Assembly (NCBI GenBank): GCA_004352715.1
Contig: SCFE01000070.1
Coordinates: 637,330 to 701,329 of the forward strand
Reading direction: 5' to 3'
Source: Hofstenia miamia
Taxonomy: Eukaryota; Xenacoelomorpha; Acoela
Length of the DNA stretch: 64,000 nt
Made by a program: the position numbers and the translations under genes. Within the stretch, counting starts at the first letter, position 1, and every line of letters starts with the position of its first letter. The notes below the pieces were generated by a model. That model was given only the letters and a program-made list of their open reading frames with translations. It had not been told where the DNA came from and did no database searches. Shown here in pieces: positions 23,901-33,612 of the stretch.

Positions 23901-24050
23901 ATGAAATATAGTACAATTCTGATTTACTTAGTTGCTATCTTTTTGATGACCTCCGCCATGGCTACTGGTTTGGACGATGATATTATTGAAGCGAATGTGA
24001 AGCGGGCAAAGAAAAGAGGAATACATCCTCAAAATTATCATAATCATTAA
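23901..24050 (+). CDS. short secreted peptide precursor, copy 1
   Basis: Encodes 49 residues. Residues 1-21 form a classical signal peptide: Lys at 2, hydrophobic ILIYLVAIFLM core, then SAMA before the likely cut. An acidic spacer follows (LDDDIIEANV, 24-33), then basic sites KR at 34-35 and KKR at 37-39, and a C-terminal decapeptide GIHPQNYHNH (40-49) rich in His, Asn and Tyr. There is no cysteine. The layout is that of a prohormone or other processed secreted peptide: entry to the secretory pathway, cleavage by a furin/PC-type protease, release of the tail. The start is fixed by an in-frame TAA directly before the ATG. A TATA box lies 185 bp upstream and an ATTAAA signal near 24226. The family is not recognised; neuropeptide, antimicrobial or venom-type roles are all possible. 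Confidence 0.75.
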   Translation: MKYSTILIYLVAIFLMTSAMATGLDDDIIEANVKRAKKRGIHPQNYHNH

Positions 24051-24082
24051 TATAGTAATTACTTTGTAAATTTATTTTTCGT

Positions 24083-24166
24083 TCAAAATAATGGTTGTTT
24101 AATTCATATCTTTAGAAAATTCGGAAATGGCCACTTGTAACTTATTGAAACAAAATGCTTTGTCCA
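24083..24166 (+). other. 84-bp block replaced between the two gene copies
   Basis: Against 42178-42261 this block differs in 24083-24108 (about half the bases) and in 24129-24166 (near random). The middle 20 bp TCTTTAGAAAATTCGGAAAT is identical and the total length is the same. Sequence on both sides is identical for hundreds of bases. The conserved island looks like a splice acceptor (TCTTTAG) plus 13 exon bases. Confidence 0.85.
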
Positions 24167-24765
24167 CAGCTTTAGTTAATATTGTGATAAAATAGTTCAT
24201 TTGCCTAAAGCAAATGAAAATATTAAATTATTAACTATAATATTCACTATTATATTTGTATCAATGCTTGAGGTGGGCAACAGCTTTTGTCAATGAAATG
24301 GAATGCCTATTAAATAGTAGTAATGAAGTGAAAAGACTCGTTTGCTATCGTTGAAGGGTTTTTGTATTTGAACATTTGCTCATTTTTTTACTAGAGCTTT
24401 GTAAATATAGATAAAGTCATATTTATCATGATTGGCCTAAATCTACATTTTTAGAAAAACCCACTATTGATATTAGAAAATTCATTAATAATTGTTGATC
24501 GTCATCTTCATGATTAATCCGTCAAAGACTACATATATCGCTTATTATGATCACATCCAAATACAATAGATACAGATCAATCGTGTCCAGACAAATTCAT
24601 ATACTTTGATTGTATTTAAGAAAATTATAATTTATACATTAGGTAAACATATAATGTTGACTGAACAAATCTAGTATCAAATACAATTGCTGTTTCTTAT
24701 TAAATGACAGTGTATAAGTATAGTGCGTCCACGTTGACATTTGTATAGAAACATTGATCGGATAG

Positions 24766-25012
24766 CAGAGATGGGCATCGGGTACACAACGTACACCAAC
24801 CGACGTCAGGTATCCGGTCGATTCGGGTCGAGTTCGTGTACAATAATTATTTTCATTCGGGTTAGGTCGAGAAAGAAAATCGTTTATTACTATTGATTGT
24901 ATATAATTAAATTTTGAATTCATGAAATATATAAGCATATAATGATCGGGTCGGATGAGGTTGATCAAATTGTTTTTTGGTTCTAGTGGGTACAACTATT
25001 TTAAAAATGACC
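24766..25012. repeat. hAT-like MITE beginning CAGAGATGGGCATCGGGTAC
   Basis: The left end CAGAGATGGGC is hAT-like. The interior repeats GGTCGAG/TCGGGT words, and a possible decayed right end (GATGGTCATTTT on the minus strand) lies near 25012. The same end is in copy 2 of the duplicated block (42866), so the insertion predates the duplication. The 118-codon minus frame across it (24639-24995) has no recognisable content. Confidence 0.45.
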
Positions 25013-25318
25013 ATCATTGTGGCTAGGCCACGGCCTGTATGGCTTAGTAACTTTATCTCATTAGTGTATAATGGCCTGAGAAATGATTATGTAAAATTTG
25101 AAGAAATTCTTTGATGTGGCATTGGCCAGAGTTTTTTCTTATCCCAAATGCAGCTAACCTTTTTCACATACCATTTTAGCTAAGCATTGAGAAACGCAAG
25201 CAAATATAGGGAATTATATCCCTTTATATCCATTTATAGCAACAATTTTTTAACTTGAGTTAAAACATGATCTACACGAATCCAATGCATTTATATAAAT
25301 CCAATTCAGGATTTCGAT
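25013..25318. other. intergenic, no gene seen
   Basis: No feature recognised. Confidence 0.5.
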
Positions 25319-26062
25319 CTTAACATAGTTGATCGGGCCCCAAGCTAGAAACGCGACAATAGGTTAAATAGCCTTTTTGGCTTTTTTGTTTGCTTCATTA
25401 TTTATTCAGAAAAAACAATAGAAGACGCATTATGTACTTCCAATTATGTTTAAAATCTCATTGAATTTGCTATTTTTAGAAATTCCCAAGGAATAATATC
25501 TGTTCTAGTGTTAAAATTGCGTCTTTTCCTTTGTATTTTTCAAAATATATGGAATGTGTTTTGGTTATATTTTCAAATTGCAGGATTGCTTTGAATTTAT
25601 TTTGCAATTTTCCATATTGATGACTGTGTGGAAACTGAGTTTAAGTGATTTAGTTTAATCTCGCAAACACANTCTTAACATAGTTGATCGGGCCTCAAGT
25701 TAGAAACGCTACAATAGGTTAAATAGCTTTTTTGGCTTTTTTGCTTGCCTCATTATTTATTCAGAAAAAACAATAGAAGACGCATGTACTTCCAATTATG
25801 TTCATAATCTCATTGAATTTGCTATTTTTAGAAATTCTCATTCTATTCCACAATGTTCGCATTTGAAACATCAGATCTCAAGGAATAATCTCTGGTCTAG
25901 TGTTAAAATTGCGTCTTTTCCTTTGTATTTTTCAAATTATATGGAATGTGTTTTTATTATATTTTCAAATTGCAGGATTGCTTTGAATGTATTTTGCAAT
26001 TTTCCATATTGATGACTGTGTAGAAACTGAGTTTAAGTGATTTAGTTTAATCTCGCAAACAC
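25319..26062 (+). repeat. direct repeat joined by a single N
   Basis: Bases 25319-25671 and 25673-26062 are near-identical, both starting TCTTAACATAG and ending CTCGCAAACACA. They are separated by one N at 25672. The second has about 40 bp extra around 25840-25880 and a few substitutions. Two haplotype contigs placed in tandem is the likeliest explanation. Confidence 0.75.
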
Positions 26063-26446
26063 ACACAACTTCTCCTATTTTGTACACTTTCATTTTAGTC
26101 TAAAATCCTCAAACCAGCTATGGGGATCAATCTGCTTGACTAGTTTCAAAACATTAATGAAAATTTTTTGTGAAAGCTTATTATTTGTGCAAATTAAATT
26201 TATGTTTGGCCTCACCTTTCCCATACCATGAAAAGCTTGGATTTGTATGACAGATATATACATATACATACACAAACATATATATATATATATATATACA
26301 TATTATATATATATCTATAGCAAATTTAGAACTCGTCACTCAACTGTTTGCCCCGCACAAATTGGTACACTTAGGAAAGGATGAAATCCTAGTTTGACTA
26401 AAAATTCATTTGGTATGTCAAAAATGCTTCTTGACAGAAGCCAAAA
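26063..26446. other. spacer with (TA)n microsatellite
   Basis: TA repeats at about 26279-26316; otherwise no feature. Confidence 0.6.
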
Positions 26447-27373
26447 TTATTCTACATTCTTAGGCCGACGACCAGAGACCTTACACTTTAATTCGCGCTC
26501 AAGAATATTTAGATCAACACTCTGGGCAAGCCAATCAGTTAACACCGAGATTCCAGAATAACAGAGGTAAGCAATGGTCTCCTGGGATCTATGGCCGGAG
26601 TGACTGTCCTGTTGAAAAAATGTGTCCTGTCCAAGCAGGGGGAATGACATTCCAAATTAGAGGTACATCGGCCCCTCTTAAAGGTTCCCTCTTTCCTGGT
26701 CAACGCACGTCGCCCATTACCCAGCATGGCGTCCCAGATCATTATAGNNNNNNNNNNNNNNTGTTGAAAAAATGTGTCCTGTCCAAGCAGGGGGAATGCG
26801 TCATTCCAAATTAGTGGTACATCGGCCCCTCTTAAAGGTTCCCTCTTACCTGGTCAACGCACGTCGCCCATTGCCCAGCATGGCGTCCCAGATCATCATA
26901 GAGCTCCCATCAAATTTGACTGGCTTTGACGTGTAATGCAGGTTGAAATCATTATTGAATTCAACTTGGTCACCACATAAACTCTCAGCACTGCGGGTGA
27001 AGCTCTTTCTTTGTCTCATCCAAACAAATAGCCTTAGTCGGGCAATCCGCTATTTTTGTGTATAAAATGCTTCTTTTCTGATACACGACTGCAGAGTCCA
27101 TATTTTTTTAAGATTCTTTGGACAGTCTTAATGCTCAATCCATGATGGTCATGCCACTGGGCTTGGGTCAGCCCTGGACATCCTCTGGAACTTTGGTGTC
27201 CTGCCGCTTCATGGTCATTTTTCACAAGTTCTGTCCTGCTTAAAACAAGTCACAATATTTAAAATAGCGCTCCGAGAGACGTTGACTTGCCGTGAAATTT
27301 TAGATAAACTGGAGTTTTCGTGGAACGTCTGGATGATGAGCTTTCGGATAGCAAGGAGATTGTCTTTTGGCAT
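26447..27373 (-). pseudogene. Tc1-type transposase relic (Tc1-B)
   Basis: Minus-strand transposase broken into three frames. Residues from ATG 27373 begin MPKDNLLAIRKLIIQTFHEN and contain the first helix-turn-helix (LSKISRQVNVSRSAILNIV). The next piece (27225-27034) holds the linker and second HTH (GLTQAQWHDHHGLSIKTVQR). The catalytic part follows: MIWDAMLGNG near 26740, then FFQQDSHSGH with the second catalytic Asp and WLAQSVDLNILE with the Glu near 26500; PDLNPIEN is mutated to VDLNILE. A 14-N gap with duplicated flanks interrupts the middle. No TIRs were resolved. Inactive. Confidence 0.75.
26748..26761. other. 14-N gap flanked by a duplicated 130-bp segment
   Basis: Sequence at about 26610-26747 (GTTGAAAAAATGTGTCCTG onward) is repeated from 26762 with small differences (GACATT versus GCGTCATT). 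One transposase region is thus present twice, probably from two alleles or element copies. Confidence 0.8.
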
Positions 27374-27933
27374 GGCAAAGAATGATAAGCAACAAGTGAT
27401 ATACGCAGACTTAGTATAGACAAATATCAATTTATAAGTACATTTTTACTGTATAATAATAATAAAAAAATTGAACCAATATGCAGGTGTCTCTATATTT
27501 ATATCCAACCAAAAATAGGTAATTTGTTTTGTTTGCAAGCATTAGACAACATGCACCAGCTTAATTGCCACAAATTAAGTGTGAAGTAGTTTACTGAGGC
27601 ACGTCCGAGTGCCTCAATGTCAATCAAGTCAAATTAGAGCACAATGCGCGCTGCAGGCTGCCTTTGAAGTGAATTGATTTAACTGTCTTCATATTTTTGT
27701 CTGTATATATTAGGGCGACCATTATATAAGTTGTAAATGTCAAATTTTGATTCTTGTGTGTATGACCCTCTCAAAAAGTTTTATTTTGTTAGAGGTGGCC
27801 CAATGCTGTGAAACTTAGCCTAATAAGTCTCAATACATGACATAGGAGGTAATTTATCAATACAATAGTCACAAAACAAAATAACGTTTTTTATTTATTC
27901 TAGCTTTTCTCTACAATCCATAAAGCATACTAT
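27374..27933. other. intergenic, no gene seen
   Basis: Possible right flank of Tc1-B; no terminal repeat identified. Confidence 0.4.
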
Positions 27934-28600
27934 TTGAGCATTTTTGAAATTTTCACTTTCATTCCAGTCTTCTGCATAGGTTTCAAGAATACTATCAAAT
28001 GCATTCAGCTCCCAATCAATGGTCTATTGATTCTGTTAGAAAACAAGACACTATGCCGTATTGTTGTTCTTATCAGCCTGAGCTCATTTCAGTGTTTCAT
28101 CTCTTTCGATATCCATTGAAACACTCAGAATTTTTACAGTTGTGCAGTCAAATTTAAGTGAGAATACTGCATACTCAGGGAAATCAGTTCTTCTGAAAGA
28201 TAAAACAAATTGCCTATATTCCTGCATAATCTATAGCTACATGGATTTGACATTGAGGATAAGAATGAAACAACTAAAGTAGTTTCAAGTCGTTTCTAGC
28301 TGCATGTGGAGCACGTAGCGCAAAGCATTAAACCTTAATATCAACCTTTGTTAAAAGCAGTTGTCAATATCTCATCATAATCCGTACACCGCCGGCTATT
28401 TCAAGGTTGAACTGAGATTAAAATAGCCAAATTTAGGATCTGTATTTGGAGTTCATCATCCATCATGCTTTATCTATGAGGTAGGGCCGACCGTTCTAAT
28501 TTTCTTAGCATTATGTGATTCACTCCTAAAAGATCAATTTCTAATAATGATTTTGCTGGTGTTCTCCTGTTCACCACAATGATGTCATAATACACTGCAA
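27934..28600 (-). pseudogene. decayed multi-exon-like coding block R1, copy a
   Basis: Aligns over most of its length with 56510-57085, and the match is at protein level on the minus strand. Segment 1 (about 28590-28500) reads RRTPAKSLLEIDLLGVNHIM. Segment 2 (near 28390-28350) reads TDYDEILTTAFNK. Segment 3 begins after an acceptor-like TTATCTTTCAG at 28193 and reads RTDFPEYAVFSLKF then CTTVKILSVSMDIER, ending at TGA 28084-28086. Further on comes WELNAFDSILETYAEDWNE. Stops and frame changes lie between segments, so it is a pseudogene or a set of exons. The family is not recognised; it could be an unknown transposon or a host gene family. Confidence 0.5.
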
Positions 28601-29678
28601 TAATGAAAGTAGTCGATGGTTATCCTTGGCAATGGTTATTGGCTTTGTTTCTCCTATATTTATGCTTCGCTATGCTGTACATGTTTATGCTTTTTGCAAT
28701 AACTTTTCTAACACAGTTATTAACAGAATAAACATAGGCAGAAAATTATAAATATATGTTTTGGTTTATTTAATACACAACATAGTTCTTAGCATCGCTA
28801 AGTAAAGTTTTATATTTGAATATAAGTTGATGAGCAATAAAGTAATAAATAAAGTAACTACTTTTATAATATAAAATACTATTTGTGCAAGCAATGAGTA
28901 GAAAGTTACATATTACTTTATTAAACACGACTCAATAATATGTTTTGCCTTTTTTAAAGTAACGTAACCAACACTATGTACACATATAATTAAAACGTAC
29001 ACATTAATTAAAATAACTTTCAAAATTTGTCGCCGTTTAGATGCTAAACTCATTAAAAACTTGAGTTTATAAATATTTCCCTTGGTTTATCCACTTCTCT
29101 CTGTAATACTGAATGGCATTGTTCAGTAAACTAAAGCGTTAATTCTATGTTTTTCATAAAAACATTAGAAAAAAATTCTTTTAAATGAGAATAATAATGA
29201 TTGCAAGAATTCCCTATGTTCTGTCATAACTGATGTTTCAATTATTCTGTGTGATTACCATCTGAAAAATATTTAGATCAATTTTTTTGAAATTTATCCA
29301 CAAAATTGTCAACTAAATTCATTTCAAACACCAAAAGCAAATTTGCTTTTGATTTTCGGAATAAATTTGAGAGTTTGAGAACTGCTCTGTGAAATTTTTG
29401 CTTTCCAGTGCAAATTTGGATTATCCATATGGGCTTAGGCTCGGATTTTAGCAAACACCGAAATTCCAGTTGATGTAGTTGTCCTTTTTGTGGTGATTTA
29501 TGTCATCCTGTAAAATATATTTTTATATTTTGTTTCCAAAGCTAATATCAAATAGCATTTGAGCTGTAGGTGATCTTTCTAATAGAGAAATTTAATTTCA
29601 TAGTTCTACAGGTATAACCTGAAACATGTTATGGGCTTACCTTTTTTCAATTCATTTCTCACAGTGTTGCCCGGTTTC

Positions 29679-29679
<1 letters not shown>
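28601..29679. other. intergenic, no gene seen
   Basis: AT-rich; no feature recognised. Confidence 0.5.

Positions 29680-29715
<36 letters not shown>
29680..29715. repeat. (TA)n microsatellite
   Basis: Uninterrupted TA dinucleotides. Confidence 0.95.
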
Positions 29716-29717
<2 letters not shown>

Positions 29718-29750
29718 AAGAATTTTTGACATTACTAAAAATTATTCTAT

Positions 29751-29898
29751 ATTTATCTCTATAAATTTTATATCAGAACAATAGGAGTATCAAATTGACA
29801 TAAATTTTTAAATGTAATTTGAATATTTATCTCTATAAATTTTATATCAGAACAATAGGAGTATCAAATTGACATAAATTTTTAAATGTAATTTGATA
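29751..29898 (+). repeat. perfect 74-bp tandem duplication
   Basis: Two head-to-tail units of 74 bp, each beginning ATTTATCTCTATAAATTTTA, with no differences seen; a very recent duplication or an assembly stutter. Confidence 0.9.
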
Positions 29899-32149
29899 AG
29901 TTAAATCAATTTAGAAAATGCCATTGAAAGGTTTTTTATCTAAACCGATTTAATGTCAAACTGAATCGATTGAATCTTCTTATAAACTAATCTAACAACA
30001 CGATTCTATCTTCGAAATACGTTATTGAATAAATAACCACTTAACTAAGGTTCTTAGAATTCTAAATACTATTAAACAACGAGAAAAATTAAAGTATCCG
30101 TTTTTTACAGTCTCAATTTCCTTGTTTCGAATCAATCTCTATTTTGATTTAATAAAATGACATCTACTGGAAGACTTCAATATGTTTAGTCAGTGAAAGT
30201 AGACTGTTTTAAAAGATTTAAAAGCCAAAGTAAGCTCATAAGCATATAGAAATATATGTCAACAACTATTTACTCAAAACCAACTGGAAGCAACAAAAGA
30301 TTCAAGATTCAAAATAAGTTAATCAACCTCTAAAAACGTATTTGCCAATTTAACAATGCATGTTTCATAGTTGATATCGTTATAAATTGAACTACATATC
30401 ATTTGGGGAATATTCGACGGGCGTAGTGATTTGTTTTGGTTATATCTCTACAATTAGCTAAACAGGGCCTTGTCAAGAAAGCACCGTCCAATTATGCAAT
30501 TAATATTTATGTTAATGTATGAATTTGTTTACCAAAATGTAATTTGGATGCCTTTATCATTTAACATGTTAATTAGCAATATAAACGTAATGATTTTTCA
30601 CATATCTTAAAATATATTACAATGAAATACTATAAATAACCAACAATTAAGTCTATGGCAGACATGCATCAGTTGAATATATATTAAATTGCTTGAATCT
30701 ATTGCACTGGGCATGGAAATAAGAGGTATACTCTGCATATTGGATATTCTCTATGCAAACACTAGATCTCATATTTTATTGCATATTTAAAATCAAACCA
30801 AAATCATATTTTATCCTTATATTTTGGAACTAATTCTTTGTATACAATATGATTTTTTGTTGATGTTATGTTTACAAGTAATAAATTAAATTTTTGCAAA
30901 TTATTTCTTTCAGTGTAAGCAACAATGAAAAAAATGACGTGATAGTTAGCACTTAAAGTGAAAAATTAAGATTGAAGTTATATTGTACTTCTTTATATTT
31001 ACATATTTATATACGCCTAAGAAACTAATTACAGTGATATTACTGTGATATTGGGGACTAATGGTTGTAAACGTTGTAAAAAGACGAATCTATGCCTGGT
31101 AACTGGGTCATTGAAATTCCCATACCATGTAGAACCAATTACTTTCTTAATATTTAATGGAATTAATGTATCAACTGTGCCAATATTTGGTGATAAGATA
31201 GAGCAATATGGCTAAAAGAATATAACATTTATTTTATACGTATTTTATAGAGGAACAGTATGTTATGATGTAAATGCTATTTACTTCTGAAAGTGTCCAC
31301 TTTTTGAAATTCCGTTACCGAGTAGCTTTGTGTTGATAGATCAAAGAAAAATTAATTTTTCCAAAAATAAATTCATTCTCATTGATGAACCCACTAAAGA
31401 GTCACACGTGACACATTTCAATAAAAAATAAATGATTATTTCAACAATAAAAATGAAATTCCGTTAGTTCATGACCAGTCACTACAGTATTATTCAAAAA
31501 AATACAGTCTAACATTGGAAATACTTGATATGCTAAATAATATTGTCAATATGCTTAGAAATTTATGCGTATTTAAAAGTAATTTATGTAATGCATATAA
31601 TTGATACATGAAAGTTATGGAACTACACAAACTACCTACCATTTTTTTATAAGAAAAATGAAATTGAAAATGGCAAATAAGAAACAATGCTAAGCCTGAA
31701 AATGCATATATTAAGTATTTCTTTACTGTTTTTATATTTTGTTTATTAATATTGTAATGTCACAGGGATTCACTCATTTCCGTCTTGCCATTCAACTCTA
31801 TAAAACTGTTCTCTATTTACAAAAATTAATTGGCGTTATATATTATATACAAAGCCATTACCAAGATATTTAAGAATAAATGCTGAAAACTGAAAACACT
31901 AGACTGGCCGATACTAAACAACCATCACCGATATGTTACAATATGCATGATAATAGAGTGGTTTTGAAAACCTATCAATATCAGAATAAACACTTTATCC
32001 GTACTTACTCTTCAATTGCATTCGTTATTATTATTTAATATGCTTGCATTTGGAAATACGATTGATTTTCATTTCCATTCAATCTTCGCAACAATTTTAA
32101 ACACATTTCCATATTTTTCGATTAATTTTTACATCTTTTTATAATTCTT
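29899..32149. other. intergenic, no gene seen
   Basis: More than 2 kb of AT-rich sequence without a supported open frame or repeat. Confidence 0.5.
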
Positions 32150-32205
32150 AGAGCTAGTGGTTAGGACTCTGCACAACCAGAATTTTTCTGGTTTCAGTCC
32201 TATTT
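32150..32205 (+). mobile_element. tRNA-derived SINE head
   Basis: AGCTAGTGGTTAGGACTCTG (A-box region, about 32152) and GGTTTCAGTCC at 32190-32200 (B box) are spaced as in a tRNA promoter, with an anticodon-arm-like stretch between. The cloverleaf is incomplete and there is no acceptor stem, so this is a tRNA-derived SINE rather than a tRNA gene. Confidence 0.5.
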
Positions 32206-32277
32206 TGTCCCATCACAATCCCATTAAATATTCTGGTTAGTTAGTTTCTTTGATTTCATAGAATAACTTCTATTTTG

Positions 32278-32368
32278 ATAAAAATTATTCGTTCCAGGGC
32301 CTTATTTTTTGTCCTAGTCCCAAGTTAGACCCAGTCCACTGAAATAATTAGTACCGGTCCTATCCCTG
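32278..32368 (-). repeat. hAT-like end CAGGGATAGGACCGG
   Basis: On the minus strand, starting at 32368, the sequence reads CAGGGATAGGACCGGTACTA followed by GGACTGGG/GGGAC-type repeats, typical of a hAT terminus with subterminal repeats. It may share the MITE body with the SINE-like head to the left. Confidence 0.4.
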
Positions 32369-33044
32369 AGATTGAGTGGTCTCGTAGAATCCTGCTAGTG
32401 GCTCGTAAAATTAACTATTATGTGAATAGAAATTAAATTCAGTTCAAGCCCGTGTAATAATTGGATTGGTTAAAACTGCTGAAAAAAAACATAATAGAAT
32501 TTTGTAATGCTTTTGATTAATATCTGTTTCAATTTCATATCTAGTAGTTATTTATTCTACTACTGCTCTAAATCGAATAAAAATTAAATAATGTGAAGTC
32601 ATATAAGCATGGGATGCTATATGGAAAAATTCATGAAGTAAACTGCTGTGCATCATAAACTTTCTTTAGATTAATTGGGTTGTCACGACTGTATATATGA
32701 ACACACAGTGTTGGAATTTGAATTTTTAACGAAAGTTTGATGACACAAACCGGCAAATTATTTAAAAAATTTCAAATCATGGGTGACAATTTCCATATTT
32801 ACACATGGAATCTTGAACTGGTTCACCTGTACCAGTATGTATTAATACGATTACTTTATAAATATCCTTAGACATTAACCAAATTTTGTCTTTCCCTTCT
32901 CTCTGTTTTGTATAATTCAGACTAATTTTGGTAATTTTAAAGGATTTTGTGACTATTATTAAAAAATTATTTATATTTCAATAAGTTTGGAGATTTTGAA
33001 CATTTTCTATACTGTTGAGAATGATTTTTTTGATATGATATTTC
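32369..33044. other. intergenic, no gene seen
   Basis: No feature recognised. Confidence 0.5.
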
Positions 33045-33135
33045 CATAAATTTCCATTAAATTTCCATTCCATTTCCATTCCCATAATCTGGAAATGGAA
33101 TAGAATAGAAATTTCCATTTCCATATGCAACCCTG
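33045..33135 (-). repeat. hAT-like end with GGAAATGGAA subterminal repeats
   Basis: Starting at 33135 on the minus strand: CAGGGTTGCATATGGAAATG, followed by about ten TGGAAA/TTTCCA words in both orientations. CAGGGTTGC plus repeated words is a hAT-type terminus; the partner end was not located. Confidence 0.5.
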
Positions 33136-33485
33136 CTGTTAAAAGTTTAGCAACATTAGAATCAAGTTAGAAAGAATGATACATATATTTGTGAAAAGTT
33201 AAGAAAAATGAAAAAATTGAGGTTGAAAATGGATAATCTATAGGAACAAAATGAGGTCAATTTGAGCCTCAACTTGTAAGAAGAGTATAAACACCAACTT
33301 TCCTTGTTCATAGAAAAAGTGTAAATGTAGGTCTTAGTGTACTCTGTATTCGTGTTTATCTCATTTCAATTTCATCTGTGGTATAATTTTAATATATCTA
33401 AATGGAAGAAACAAGCTAACATATTGTTGAATATAATTTTCCTCTAACTCAATGACCAGATTTTTAGTGTTCTTTTTAGTATTTA

Positions 33486-33499
33486 CTATATATACTATA

Positions 33500-33530
<31 letters not shown>

Positions 33531-33545
33531 CTATATTTTGCTCTA

Positions 33546-33609
<64 letters not shown>
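33486..33609. repeat. long (TA)n microsatellite
   Basis: About 125 bp of nearly pure TA interrupted only by ACTATA and TTTTGCTCTAATG spacers. Confidence 0.95.

Positions 33610-33612
<3 letters not shown>

Larger units (their letters stand above)
23263..24765 (+). repeat. duplicated block carrying the peptide gene, copy 1
   Basis: Matches 41358-42865 at a constant offset of 18095 up to about 24644, then with a 5-bp insertion in copy 2 and scattered substitutions. By eye the match is identical from about 23350 to the ATG, and again from 24167 to 24644. Differences cluster in the coding 3' end and in 24083-24166. Both copies begin at the same base after 1000-N gaps. Confidence 0.9.

Noticed and set aside
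29680-33609. CRISPR-like or regularly spaced repeats
   Set aside because: Only dinucleotide microsatellites and one 74-bp duplication; no spacer architecture, and the genome is eukaryotic.
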